39,400 bases of DNA, from positions 1 through 39,400 of the forward strand of contig JACRKB010000170.1 of the NCBI GenBank assembly GCA_016235545.1, written 5' to 3'. The notes beneath the pieces are model-generated. The model was not told where the DNA came from. It worked only from the letters and a program-made list of their open reading frames with translations, and made no database searches. Numbering within the stretch: position 1 is the first letter of the stretch; every line of letters starts with the position of its first letter. Positions 17,770-25,226 of the stretch are shown one piece after another. A program made the translations under genes and the position numbers. The stretch is from Verrucomicrobiota bacterium (lineage in GTDB: Bacteria > Verrucomicrobiota > Verrucomicrobiia > Limisphaerales > SXTU01).

Positions 17770-18428
17770 GGTGTCTTGTTTTCTGAGATGGTCTGGATGT
17801 GGCAGCCGATGGCTTCGGTGATGGGCTGCGAAATGGGTTTGCCTGCGAGCACGGCATCGAGGGCGTTGCGCAGGTCGTGCTGAGTGACGGTCTGGCGGCG
17901 CTGGCCGTAGTCGGCGAAGAGGTTGTTGATGCGGCCACGGTAGAGCGTCTTGCCGTCGGGGCCGAGGAGGTAGGCTTGTGGCGTCTTAGTTGCGCCGAGG
18001 GCTTTCACGAGTGCGTGCTGGGAGTCGAGGAGCACGGGGCAGCGGAAGGCGAAGTCGGCGGCGTGCTTGCGTGCCTCGGCAGCGGTCAGGTCGCGGTCCA
18101 CGTGCGCGAGATAGAAGCTGACGCCGCGCACGGAGTATTCGGCGACGAGGCGGTTGATTTCCGGCGCGAAGGCATTGGCTACAGGGCAGTCAGGCAGGGT
18201 GAAGATGACGACGGTGGCCTTGCGGGTATCAGCGCGCAGGGGTGAGTGGGGCTTGCCGTTGAAGTCCGAAAGTTGAACCTCCGCCGCCGAGGAGGAAGAC
18301 ACCAGAAAAAGGAGCGCGAACAGTGCGGCCGCGGCCAGCGAGGCGCGGCCGACCAGAAGTTCACTATTCCAAAAGCGCCGTTTGCGATTCACCAGAGCCT
18401 TCTCAAGTCGTCTGCCTCGAAGAGTCAT
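17766..18428 (-). CDS. Secreted redoxin (thioredoxin-fold) protein
   Basis: This 220-aa protein has a long basic N-region and a hydrophobic signal or anchor (about residues 29-48), followed by a thioredoxin-like fold. VVIFTLPDCPVANAFAPE carries the probable active Cys81. It is a single-Cys Cys-Pro motif like other planctomycete/verrucomicrobial redoxins, not CxxC. Cys130 (FRCPVLLD) and Cys209 near the C-terminus (AIGCHI) could be resolving residues. The segment TKTPQAYLLGPDGKTLYRGRI contains the cis-Pro typical of the fold. It likely handles thiol/disulfide or peroxide chemistry in the periplasm, perhaps servicing the cytochrome/copper enzyme encoded next. It overlaps both neighbours by ATGA. 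Confidence 0.85.
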   Translation of the reverse strand: MTLRGRRLEKALVNRKRRFWNSELLVGRASLAAAALFALLFLVSSSSAAEVQLSDFNGKPHSPLRADTRKATVVIFTLPDCPVANAFAPEINRLVAEYSVRGVSFYLAHVDRDLTAAEARKHAADFAFRCPVLLDSQHALVKALGATKTPQAYLLGPDGKTLYRGRINNLFADYGQRRQTVTQHDLRNALDAVLAGKPISQPITEAIGCHIQTISENKTP

Positions 18429-18904
18429 CTTCCCTCCTTCAGATTCCTCGGTTCGCCCTTGTGGAACTGAGGTCCGAACTGCCCCGGCCCTTTCATGGGT
18501 GGGATTCCTTTTTGTCCCGGCGGCCCTTGCTGGCGGTAGCGCTCGCGCATCTCTTTGTTGAGGCGGGCGAACTCCTCGCGCTGCTCAGGCAGCAGCTCGG
18601 CGGCGATTTCCTCGTGCGACAGGCGGATGACTTGGAAGGTGCGGCCCGCCATCTCGGTGCGCAGCACCCCCATCTCGCGACCGGTGCGCTGAAGGATGGG
18701 ACCGATGCGCTCCACCTGCTCGGGCGTGAGGTGCAGTCGGCGCTGGAATTCGTGAAGCAGGCTCTGCGACATGCGCTCCGGGTTGGTGCGGCCCTCGATG
18801 ACGTGCTTGACGACCTTCAGCGTGATGACCGTGCCCGTCGCCGCGCCGAGCAGGAACAGCCCGAACAAGGCGAGAACCACTTTCCAATGTCGCAGCCAGC
18901 TCAT
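18425..18904 (-). CDS. Membrane-anchored Spy/CpxP-like periplasmic protein
   Basis: This 159-aa protein has one N-terminal TM helix (about residues 8-27) and a periplasmic helical domain with two LTxxQ-like motifs: LTPEQ at 59-63 and LLPEQ at 105-109. This is the pattern of the Spy/CpxP/CnrX group of chaperones and metal sensors. The C-terminal tail is Gly/Pro/Gln-rich (QQGPPGQKGIPPMKGPGQFG) and ends in charged residues. Sitting between a small TM protein and a redoxin in an ECF-sigma operon, it may sense envelope or metal stress, as CnrX does for CnrH. That role is inference. It overlaps both neighbouring genes by 4 bp (ATGA). Confidence 0.78.
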   Translation of the reverse strand: MSWLRHWKVVLALFGLFLLGAATGTVITLKVVKHVIEGRTNPERMSQSLLHEFQRRLHLTPEQVERIGPILQRTGREMGVLRTEMAGRTFQVIRLSHEEIAAELLPEQREEFARLNKEMRERYRQQGPPGQKGIPPMKGPGQFGPQFHKGEPRNLKEGR

Positions 18905-19200
18905 TCCTGAAAAATGGGATCGAACGTGGCGTCGGCGACGGTGTATTGCTGGGTCCAGCCGGGGGTGGCGACATCGTAGCTCGCCAACCCGACGGCCACC
19001 ATGAGCGCGCCGGCGACGACGAGGCTGCGGAGTGAGAACACTTCCAGCACGTCCCAGATGGAGGGCGTGGGAGACCCGCCCGCCGCCCAGCGCGCGGCGA
19101 CGCGCGTGGCGAAGCCGAAGGGCGCTGGCTCCCCGGCAGGCCTCGGCGCCTGGCGCGCGAGCCGTGCGAGTCTATGCCAGTGGTCTTGCGGCTCACTCAT
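18901..19200 (-). CDS. Small single-TM protein, candidate anti-sigma factor
   Basis: This 99-aa protein has a hydrophilic N-terminal part rich in Arg/Ala/Pro (residues 1-55), one predicted TM helix (about 57-74) and a short periplasmic tail. It shows no zinc-binding HxxxCxxC motif of ZAS anti-sigma domains and no family I can name. Its position directly after the ECF sigma gene, with an 8-bp overlap, and its topology make an anti-sigma or tethering role likely (compare CnrY, also small and single-TM). I chose the ATG at 19200 (MSEPQDHW). Confidence 0.6.
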   Translation of the reverse strand: MSEPQDHWHRLARLARQAPRPAGEPAPFGFATRVAARWAAGGSPTPSIWDVLEVFSLRSLVVAGALMVAVGLASYDVATPGWTQQYTVADATFDPIFQE

Positions 19201-19786
19201 GGCGTTTCGATTTTTCCAAGTGTTCAAGCTGCCTGCGAAGTTTCCTGCGTGCGCGGAATGCGCGGACCTTCACCAAGGTCTGGCTCCAGCCCGTCTGCGC
19301 GGCGATGTCTGCCACGGAGCGCTCCTCCAAGTCGAGCAGCCGGATCACGAGCTGATCCTCGGCATTGAGCGTTTGCAAGAGCTTGCCGACCAGTTCGCTC
19401 GCTTCCGCAGCCTGCGAGGGATGCGGCTCGTGCGCCGCGTGCAGGGTGGCATCAAGCACTGCCGCCTCGCCCTCGGACAAGTCCGCCCAACGCCATTCTG
19501 GCCGGCGCTTCTGCGCGCGGAGCCGGTCAATGCAGGTGCTCACGGCGATGCGCGAGACCCAGTGCGCGAAGGGCACTTCGCCCCGATACTGCGCGGCATT
19601 GGCGAATACTTTCATGAAAATTTCCTGCGCCAGGTCTTCCTCATCGAGCGCCCGGGGCAGATGCGCCCGCACAATCTTGATGACCAGCGGATGAAGATGC
19701 ACAACGAGCGCGCGGGCGGCGTCCTCATCACGCTCGCGCACGCGCGCCAGGCACACCGCGACATCCAAGCCGGGTTGCTCACCCAT
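19193..19786 (-). CDS. ECF-family RNA polymerase sigma factor
   Basis: This 197-aa sigma-70 family protein has region 2 (HPLVIKIVRAHL, EEDLAQEIFMKVFANAAQYRG with the -10 recognition helix, PFAHWVSRIAVSTCIDRLRAQKRR) and region 4 (EDQLVIRLLDLEERSVADIAAQTGWS, then KVRAFRARRKLRRQLE, the -35 recognition helix-turn-helix). I chose the start at 19786 (MGEQPGLD). The open frame continues 249 bp upstream, but that stretch carries the candidate promoter and a cluster of hairpin repeats and is not sigma-like. It heads the operon down to 16393, in which all four junctions overlap. Which ECF group it belongs to cannot be told by eye. Confidence 0.9.
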   Translation of the reverse strand: MGEQPGLDVAVCLARVRERDEDAARALVVHLHPLVIKIVRAHLPRALDEEDLAQEIFMKVFANAAQYRGEVPFAHWVSRIAVSTCIDRLRAQKRRPEWRWADLSEGEAAVLDATLHAAHEPHPSQAAEASELVGKLLQTLNAEDQLVIRLLDLEERSVADIAAQTGWSQTLVKVRAFRARRKLRRQLEHLEKSKRHE

Positions 19787-19821
19787 AAGTCGTTCGGACA
19801 CGGAACCAGCACGGAACTGGT

Positions 19822-19846
19822 GACGCGCACCATGGTAAGCGGTTAC
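19822..19846 (-). promoter_or_regulatory. Candidate ECF-type promoter (GTAACC-N15-CGTC) of the sigma operon
   Basis: On the minus strand a -35-like GTAACC (19846-19841) is followed by 15 bp and then CGTC (19825-19822), about 36 bp before the sigma start codon. This matches the widespread ECF consensus of an AAC motif, about 16 bp, then CGT. Position and orientation suggest autoregulation. It is a short motif found by eye, so chance is possible. Confidence 0.45.
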
Positions 19847-19963
19847 GCGGGGGATGATGAAGGGGAAAGTCGCACTGCTTCTGCACTGGGCGCATCTCAC
19901 TTTCCTGCAAATGGCTCTGGACAAGGTCAATTCTCCCAACTGCGGAGCAGCGGCGGAGAGTAG

Positions 19964-20136
19964 CCCAGGGCGCAAGCCCTGGGTGGCAGCGTCCCAACCG
20001 AGCCCCAGCGGGGCGGCAGACTCCCACTGCGACATGAACGGATGACGGCTCCTCTGCCGCCGCGCTGCGGCTCGCCCTCGTCACCGCCTGACCCACGGCT
20101 CACGCCGTGGGCTACTTTCTTTCGCAACTCCGTTGC
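19964..20136. repeat. Cluster of five short GC-rich hairpins in a 461-bp intergenic region
   Basis: The interval 19787-20247 has no supported gene. In its middle are hairpins CCCAGGGC-GCAA-GCCCTGGG (19964-19983), GCCCC-AGC-GGGGC (20002-20014), GCCGC-CGCGCT-GCGGC (20056-20071), CCCACGGC-TCAC-GCCGTGGG (20092-20111) and GCAAC-TCC-GTTGC (20124-20136). The stems are unrelated in sequence but the design is constant: 5-8 bp arms and mostly 3-4 nt loops. None has a following T-run. I see nothing else in the interval apart from the ECF-type promoter near 19822-19846. Confidence 0.85.
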
Positions 20137-20247
20137 TGCCCGTGATCGCCACATGGGTTGCAAGAAACTGGGATGCGCCCCTCATGCAGGAAGGCATCAG
20201 TTCTCGCTTGCCGCACGCCGCAGGGTGGCTAGGGTGCGGCCACCTCA

Positions 20248-20505
20248 ATGAACCCTCCCACAAACGCCATCGGCCAGGCCGTTTTCATCCGCACGGACGT
20301 GCTGGACTACTCGGAGATTAACGTCCCGTTCCAAACACTGGAGGAACTGGTCAACGTGTGCTCGGAGCCGAGGCATCGCCTCACCCTGGAACGAGTGGTG
20401 ATTTTTTCCCTCCACGGTGGCCAGCCCAGCGCGCTGACGCTCGGGTTCATTTCCGCCAGCAAAGGTGTCCGGCCCGGTGACTTCCATCCTGAGTTCAAGA
20501 GCTAA
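20248..20505 (+). CDS. Hypothetical protein
   Basis: This 85-aa open frame starts at an ATG (MNPPTNAIGQAVFIRTDVLD) and is followed immediately by a terminator-like hairpin and T-run, which supports its being expressed. The sequence has a globular look, with mixed charged and hydrophobic residues, no signal peptide, no TM helix and one cysteine (Cys38). I do not recognise a family. It stands alone, convergent with pgl. No clear Shine-Dalgarno sequence precedes it. Confidence 0.5.
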   Translation: MNPPTNAIGQAVFIRTDVLDYSEINVPFQTLEELVNVCSEPRHRLTLERVVIFSLHGGQPSALTLGFISASKGVRPGDFHPEFKS

Positions 20506-20527
20506 GGCACCGCGCGCCTTTTTTTTT
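20504..20527 (+). terminator. Intrinsic terminator after the 85-aa hypothetical gene
   Basis: A stem AAGGC/GCCTT with a 7-nt loop overlaps the stop codon and runs straight into nine T residues (20519-20527). The stem is short, so efficiency may be modest. The T-run ends exactly at the pgl stop codon on the other strand. Confidence 0.55.
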
Positions 20528-21237
20528 CAGAGCGTGATGTCGGTGAAGATTCGGCTCCGTCCCCGCTCGTGCAGCGCTCGCGCCAGCGGTGTCCTTGGCT
20601 CTGGAAAAAGCGATTCTCGCAGCGCCTCTCCTTTGCCCGGTCCGGACACCAGCACCCACACTTCCCGCGCGGCGGCAATCGCCGCGTAGCCCAGCGTGAT
20701 GCGGCGCGGCGGAGGCTTGCTCGCGGTCACCGCGCGATAGACGGAGGGAGAATTCACAGCGGCCGCCGGCTCGCCGGGGAAGAGTGAGGCGATGTGACCG
20801 TCCTCGCCCATGCCGAGCAATACCAGGTCGAGCATGGGCTGGCCGGTGGAGCAGGTCGGCGCGAGCCGCCGCAACTCCGACTCCGCCTCACGTGCGGCAA
20901 ACTCCGGCTCCGCCTCACCGAGAATCCGGTGGAGGTTCTGCGTCGGCAAACCCAGCGGCGTGAAGAGCAGTTCCGCCGCGCTTCGATAGTTGCTCTCAGC
21001 GTGGTAGGGCGGGACGCAACGCTCATCAGCCCAGAAGAAGTGGACGTGCGCGAGCGATTGCCCGCCCCCCTTCGCAAGCCGCGCCACAGCGCGGAAGAAA
21101 TCCTGTGCGATGCGGCCACCGGAAAGTGCCACGGACCTTGGCGCGGAAGTTGGAGCGGCCCACGAGATGAACTCAGCGGCGCATTGCACCGCGACGGCCG
21201 TCGAATCTGCACAGGACTTCAGTTCCCAGTTGGCCAT
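20527..21237 (-). CDS. pgl: 6-phosphogluconolactonase
   Basis: This 236-aa cytoplasmic enzyme hydrolyses 6-phosphogluconolactone in the oxidative pentose phosphate pathway. Family motifs are VALSGGRIAQDFF (phosphate-binding), HFFWADERCVPPYHAESNYR and LDLVLLGMGEDGHIASLFPG, with SGPGKGEAL near the C-terminus (the Lys of the GxxK signature). The length is typical of the DevB/SOL type. It lies 30 bp downstream of zwf on the same strand, catalyses the next step, and is probably co-transcribed with it. Confidence 0.94.
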   Translation of the reverse strand: MANWELKSCADSTAVAVQCAAEFISWAAPTSAPRSVALSGGRIAQDFFRAVARLAKGGGQSLAHVHFFWADERCVPPYHAESNYRSAAELLFTPLGLPTQNLHRILGEAEPEFAAREAESELRRLAPTCSTGQPMLDLVLLGMGEDGHIASLFPGEPAAAVNSPSVYRAVTASKPPPRRITLGYAAIAAAREVWVLVSGPGKGEALRESLFPEPRTPLARALHERGRSRIFTDITL

Positions 21238-21267
21238 GGGCGGGAGAGTTGGCGGATGCGCCGCGTG

Positions 21268-22824
21268 TTATTTCGCCGGCTGCGGGTCACGCCAGACGTG
21301 GCCCGTGGGCGCGAGCAAATCCTCGGAGGCCACCGGCCCCCATGTGCCGGCTGAGTAAAACTCCCGGTTCGTCAGCGGCTTGTTGTCCCAGCCGGCGCGA
21401 ATCGGGTCCACGATGCCCCACGCCGTCTCCACCTCGTCGCGGCGTATGAAGAGCGTCGCATCGCCCGCTACAGCCTCCAGCAGCAGCCGCTCGTAGGCCT
21501 CCGGCGTGTAGGCGCCGAACTCCGAGTCGTAGCTGAAGTGCATCCGCACCGGGCGCACCTGCAAGCTGGCACCGGGCACCTTTCCGTTGAAGCGCAGTGT
21601 GATGCCGTCGTTGGGCTGAAGCCGCAGCGTGATGGCGTTTGGGTCGAGCTTCAGCCCACACTTCGCGGCGAAGAGCACGTTCGGCGTCGGGCGAAACTGG
21701 ATGCGGACCTCGCTGGCTGAGAGCGGCATGGACTTGCCCGTGCGGAGGAAGAAGGGCACGCCGCTCCAGCGCCAGTTGTCTATGAAGAGCTTCAGCGCGA
21801 GGTAGGTCTCGACGTTCGAGTCGGTCTTCACCTTCTCCTCCTGCCGGTAGCCGTTGCGCAGCTTGCCATCCACCATTCCAGCGAAGTATTGCCCGCGCAC
21901 CACCTGCTTGCTCACGTCGCGCACGGGACGGATGGACTTGAGCAGCTTCACCTTCTCGTCGCGCACGGCCTCGGCCTCGAGCGACACCGGCGGCTCCATC
22001 GCGATGAGCGAGAGCACTTGCAGCAAATGGTTCTGCACCATGTCGCGCATCGCGCCGGACTCCTCGTAATAACCGCCGCGTCCCCCGACGCCGACCTTCT
22101 CGGACACGGTGATCTGCACGTGGTCCACAGACGTGCGATTCCAGAGCTGCTCGAAGATGGCGTTCGAGAAACGGAACATCAGGATGTTCTGCACCGTCTC
22201 CTTGCCGAGGTAGTGGTCAATGCGGAATATCTGTTTCTCATGCGCGAAGCGCGTCAGCTCATTGTTCAGTTTGAGCGCGGACGGCAGGTCAGTGCCGAAG
22301 GGTTTCTCCACGACCACTCGCTGCCACTCTCCGGGTGTCTCGACGCGCTTCAAGAGGTTCGCGCCGCAAAGTTGCTCCACCACCGCGCCGAACTGGCTGG
22401 GCGAAATCGCGAGATAAAACAGCAGGTTGTTCCGCAGCTCCGGCACGCCGAAGGACGTGAGCTTCTCGGAAAGGCGCGCGTAGGCCGCAGGATCGGTGAG
22501 GTCGCCCTGGCAATAGGAGACATTCGCGGCGAACTCGGCCCACACCGCCTCGTCCACCTGTTTCGTGCGGCTGAACTGCGCCACGCCCGCCTTCAACTCC
22601 TCGCGCCATGCCGCGTCGTCCTTCTCGCGCCGCGCGAAGCCGACGATGCGCATCGGACTGGGCAGCGCCTTCTCCGCGAAGAGATGGTAAAGTGCCGGGA
22701 TGAGCTTGCGGATGGTGAGGTCGCCGCTCGCGCCGAAGATGACGATGGTGCAGGGCGTCACGGCCTTGCGCCCGTCGTCGAGCCGGCACGCCATGAGTTC
22801 GTCGAGTTGGTTTAAGTCGTCCAT
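21268..22824 (-). CDS. zwf: Glucose-6-phosphate 1-dehydrogenase
   Basis: This 518-aa enzyme oxidises glucose-6-phosphate to 6-phosphogluconolactone with reduction of NADP(+) (or NAD(+)). The dinucleotide loop is IFGASGDLTIRKLIPAL, the EKPFG motif is present, and the active-site signature is RIDHYLGKETVQN. Additional family blocks are VQITVSEKVGVGGRGGYYEESG and PFFLRTGKSM. I chose the ATG at 22824 (MDDLNQLDEL); a second ATG 30 bp upstream is less likely. The start is followed upstream by an inverted array of TTCAAAG words shared with the divergent dehydrogenase gene. Confidence 0.95.
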   Translation of the reverse strand: MDDLNQLDELMACRLDDGRKAVTPCTIVIFGASGDLTIRKLIPALYHLFAEKALPSPMRIVGFARREKDDAAWREELKAGVAQFSRTKQVDEAVWAEFAANVSYCQGDLTDPAAYARLSEKLTSFGVPELRNNLLFYLAISPSQFGAVVEQLCGANLLKRVETPGEWQRVVVEKPFGTDLPSALKLNNELTRFAHEKQIFRIDHYLGKETVQNILMFRFSNAIFEQLWNRTSVDHVQITVSEKVGVGGRGGYYEESGAMRDMVQNHLLQVLSLIAMEPPVSLEAEAVRDEKVKLLKSIRPVRDVSKQVVRGQYFAGMVDGKLRNGYRQEEKVKTDSNVETYLALKLFIDNWRWSGVPFFLRTGKSMPLSASEVRIQFRPTPNVLFAAKCGLKLDPNAITLRLQPNDGITLRFNGKVPGASLQVRPVRMHFSYDSEFGAYTPEAYERLLLEAVAGDATLFIRRDEVETAWGIVDPIRAGWDNKPLTNREFYSAGTWGPVASEDLLAPTGHVWRDPQPAK

Positions 22825-22847
22825 GATGGGGGGACAGTGAAGTTCCG

Positions 22848-22912
22848 GGTTCAAAGTTCAAGGTTCAAAGTCACTCGCGCCCGGCTCAACTTTGAACTTT
22901 GAACCTAGAACC
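22848..22912. repeat. Inverted array of TTCAAAG/CTTTGAA words between divergent start codons
   Basis: The left part, GGTTCAAAGTTCAAGGTTCAAAGT, is answered by AACTTTGAACTTTGAACC about 15 bp later, giving an imperfect long hairpin made of short direct repeats. It fills most of the space between the zwf start (22824) and the short-chain dehydrogenase start (22933). Confidence 0.85.
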
Positions 22913-22932
22913 ACGAACTCCACCCTCCGCGC

Positions 22933-23715
22933 ATGGATCTCTCTGGCAAAGCCGCCGTCGTCACCGGCTCCTCTCGCGGCGTGGGACGCGCAACCGCGCT
23001 CGCGCTTGCCCGGCGCGGCTGCCGCGTGCTCATCAACTACAGCACCTCCCGCGATGAGGCCGAGCGCACTGTCGCCGAAGTCCGCGCGCTCGGCGGCAAG
23101 GCTGTCTGCTTCGCCGGCAGCGTGGCCGATGACGCGGCGTGCCGCGCGATGATGGACGCTGCCGTGCGCGAGTTTGGCCGGCTCGACGTGCTCGTGAACA
23201 ACGCCGGCACCACACGCTTCATCAACTTCCCCGACCTCGAAGCCGTCACCGACGACGATTGGAACCGCATCTTGGGCGTGAACTTGAAAGGCCCGTTCCA
23301 ATGCGCCCGTGCCGCGCGCCCGCATCTCGAAGCGCACGGCGACGGTGTCATCATTAACGTCGCCAGCGTCGCGGGCCTCGTCGGTGCCGGCAGCAGCATT
23401 CCCTACTGCGCGTCGAAAGCCGCCGTCATCAACCTCACGCTCGCGCTGGCCCGCACGCTCGGCCCGGGCATCCGCGTCAACGCTGTCGCGCCGGGTTTCA
23501 TTGACGGCGAGTGGCTGAAAAAGGGTTTGGGCGACGACTTCGAGTCCGCGAAGGACGCAAAGGCCAAGCACGCCGTGCTGGGCAAAGTCTGCCAGCCCGA
23601 GGACATCGCCGACGCCATCCTCGCGCTCATCTCCACCGACCTCGTCACCGGCCACACGATGGTTGTGGACGGTGGCCACACCATCGGCCCGCGCGTGAAT
23701 CACGGCATCAAGTAG
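22933..23715 (+). CDS. Short-chain dehydrogenase/reductase (FabG-like)
   Basis: This 260-aa classical SDR has the cofactor loop TGSSRGVGRATA (residues 11-22), the NNAG motif, the catalytic serine region NVASVAGLVGAGSS and YCASKAA (YxxxK). The C-terminal VAPGFIDGEWL and GHTMVVDGGH are typical of 3-oxoacyl-ACP reductase-like enzymes. Substrate is not predictable. The gene is not in a fatty-acid operon; it is divergent from zwf and convergent with an aldehyde dehydrogenase. The ATG at 22933 gives a start just before the first beta strand, as in the family. Confidence 0.9.
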   Translation: MDLSGKAAVVTGSSRGVGRATALALARRGCRVLINYSTSRDEAERTVAEVRALGGKAVCFAGSVADDAACRAMMDAAVREFGRLDVLVNNAGTTRFINFPDLEAVTDDDWNRILGVNLKGPFQCARAARPHLEAHGDGVIINVASVAGLVGAGSSIPYCASKAAVINLTLALARTLGPGIRVNAVAPGFIDGEWLKKGLGDDFESAKDAKAKHAVLGKVCQPEDIADAILALISTDLVTGHTMVVDGGHTIGPRVNHGIK

Positions 23716-23730
23716 CCCTGCAGGCCCTGT

Positions 23731-23800
23731 AGCGGCGCTCTGTGAGCGCCGTTTGTGTGCGGGTATTGGTAACGGACCTCGGCGGTCACAGACCGCCGCT
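23731..23800. repeat. Opposed pair of hairpins with a compensatory base change
   Basis: Hairpin 1 is GGCGCTC-TGT-GAGCGCC (23734-23750) and hairpin 2 is CGGCGGTC-ACA-GACCGCCG (23780-23798). The reverse complement of the 21-bp unit at 23731-23751 matches 23780-23800 at 19 of 21 positions. The two differences are at paired stem positions (C-G changed to G-C). The pair sits between the convergent SDR and aldehyde dehydrogenase genes. Confidence 0.9.
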
Positions 23801-23825
23801 CCAGCGCGGCGCGCGCGCTGACTCC

Positions 23826-25193
23826 TCACTCCGTAACGTAGATGTTCTTGAGTTCAGTGTAGCCTTCCATCGCCGCCATGCCGAGGTCGCGCCCCAGCCC
23901 GCTCTGCTTGTAGCCGCCGAACGGTGCTTCGACATGCACGCTGCTGTGCGAGTTGATGCTGAGGACACCACTCTGCACGGCGCGGGCGACGCGGAGGGCG
24001 CGGCGAATGTCGTTCGTCCAGATGGAGCCGCTCAGGCCGTAGGGCGAGGCGTTCACGGCGCGGAGCATCTGCGCCTCGTCATCGAAGGGCACGATGCACA
24101 CGACCGGGCCGAAGATTTCCTCGCGCCAGCAACGGGTGGATTTGTCCACGTCGAGCAGGACGGTGGGTTCAAGGTAGAACCCCTTTGCTGAAGGTCGCTT
24201 GCCGCCGCAGCCAAACTGCGTGCCGTGCTTCCGGGCGTCGGCGAGGAAGTCCTCCACACTTGCGCGCTGGCTGGCGGAGACGAGCGGGCCGAGTTGCGTC
24301 GCGTCCTGTGCTGGGTTGCCGATGACCAGCTCCTGGGTGGCGGCGATAAGGCGCTCGGCGAACGGCTCGTAGATGCTGCGCTCGACGAAGACGCGGCTGC
24401 GGGCGCAGCAGTCCTGGCCGGTGTTGGCGAAGACGCTCATGGGCGAGGTGTCGGCGGCGCGCTGCCAGTCCGCATCGGCGAAGACGATGTTCGGCGACTT
24501 GCCGCCGAGTTCGAGCGAGACGCGCTTCAGGTCGCGCGACGCGAGTTCCATGATGCGCCGGCCAATCTCAGTCGAGCCGGTGAAGGAGACCTTGCGCACG
24601 AGCGGATGCGTGACGAGCGCGTCGCCAATGGCCGAGCCGGGGCCGGGGAGCACTTGCAGCACACCGGGCGGCAGGCCGGCGGCGTGTGCGAGTTCGCCGA
24701 GCCGGAGCGCGGTGAGCGGCGAGAGCGACGCCGGCTTGAGCACGACGCAGTTGCCGGCGGCCAGCGCGGGCGCTGCCTTCCAGCACGCGATGGGGAAGGG
24801 AAAGTTCCACGGCACGATGGCGGCGACCACGCCCATCGGCTCGCGGAGCGTGAAATCGAGTCCGCCGCGCGCGACCGGAATGGTCTGCCCGCAGAACTGG
24901 CCGATGGCCCCGGCGTAATACTCGAAGACCCGCGCGCCGAGTCCGATTTCATCGCGCGCGTCGCTGATGGGCTTGCCGATGTTGGCGCATTCAAGCTGCG
25001 CGAGTTCTTCACGATGCTCGCGGAGGACGCGGGCGATGTTGAAGAGAATCTCCGCCCGCTTGCCGGGCGCGAGGTTGCGCCAGCCGCCTTCCCAAGCATG
25101 ATGAGCGGACTCGACAGCGGCGTGGGCATCCGCAGGCGAGGCGGCGGCGACCTCGGTGAAGACCTCTTCGGTCGCGGGGTTGATGAGTTGCAT
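23826..25193 (-). CDS. NAD(P)-dependent aldehyde dehydrogenase
   Basis: This 455-aa ALDH superfamily enzyme contains VPWNFPFPIACWKAAPAL (cofactor and oxyanion Asn), FTGSTEIGRRI, catalytic Glu in LELGGKSP and catalytic Cys in NTGQDCCARSRV. EEIFGPVVCIVPF and APFGGYKQSGLGRDLG follow near the C-terminus. The sequence style resembles betaine-aldehyde or aminobutyraldehyde/PuuC-like dehydrogenases. With the APC-family permease and iron alcohol dehydrogenase that follow upstream on the same strand, it may oxidise an aldehyde derived from an imported amine or amino alcohol; this is inference. The 5' side carries a 26-bp word repeat 8 bp from the ATG, and no Shine-Dalgarno sequence is evident. Confidence 0.92.
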   Translation of the reverse strand: MQLINPATEEVFTEVAAASPADAHAAVESAHHAWEGGWRNLAPGKRAEILFNIARVLREHREELAQLECANIGKPISDARDEIGLGARVFEYYAGAIGQFCGQTIPVARGGLDFTLREPMGVVAAIVPWNFPFPIACWKAAPALAAGNCVVLKPASLSPLTALRLGELAHAAGLPPGVLQVLPGPGSAIGDALVTHPLVRKVSFTGSTEIGRRIMELASRDLKRVSLELGGKSPNIVFADADWQRAADTSPMSVFANTGQDCCARSRVFVERSIYEPFAERLIAATQELVIGNPAQDATQLGPLVSASQRASVEDFLADARKHGTQFGCGGKRPSAKGFYLEPTVLLDVDKSTRCWREEIFGPVVCIVPFDDEAQMLRAVNASPYGLSGSIWTNDIRRALRVARAVQSGVLSINSHSSVHVEAPFGGYKQSGLGRDLGMAAMEGYTELKNIYVTE

Positions 25194-25200
25194 GGGGGGG

Positions 25201-25226
25201 CGTGTTCCGTGTTGCGTGTTCCGTGA
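25201..25226 (+). repeat. 26-bp repeat, copy A (left terminal repeat of the S23 segment)
   Basis: The sequence is CGTGTTCCGTG, TTG, then CGTGTTCCGTG again, plus A. It is an exact reverse complement of copy B (25759-25784). It lies immediately after the S23 stop codon and 8 bp upstream of the aldehyde dehydrogenase start codon. Confidence 0.92.

Noticed and set aside
19787..20035. 83-residue N-terminal extension of the ECF sigma open frame
   Set aside because: The extension covers hairpin repeats and the candidate promoter, and shows no sigma-like sequence; the ATG at 19786 gives a normal ECF length.
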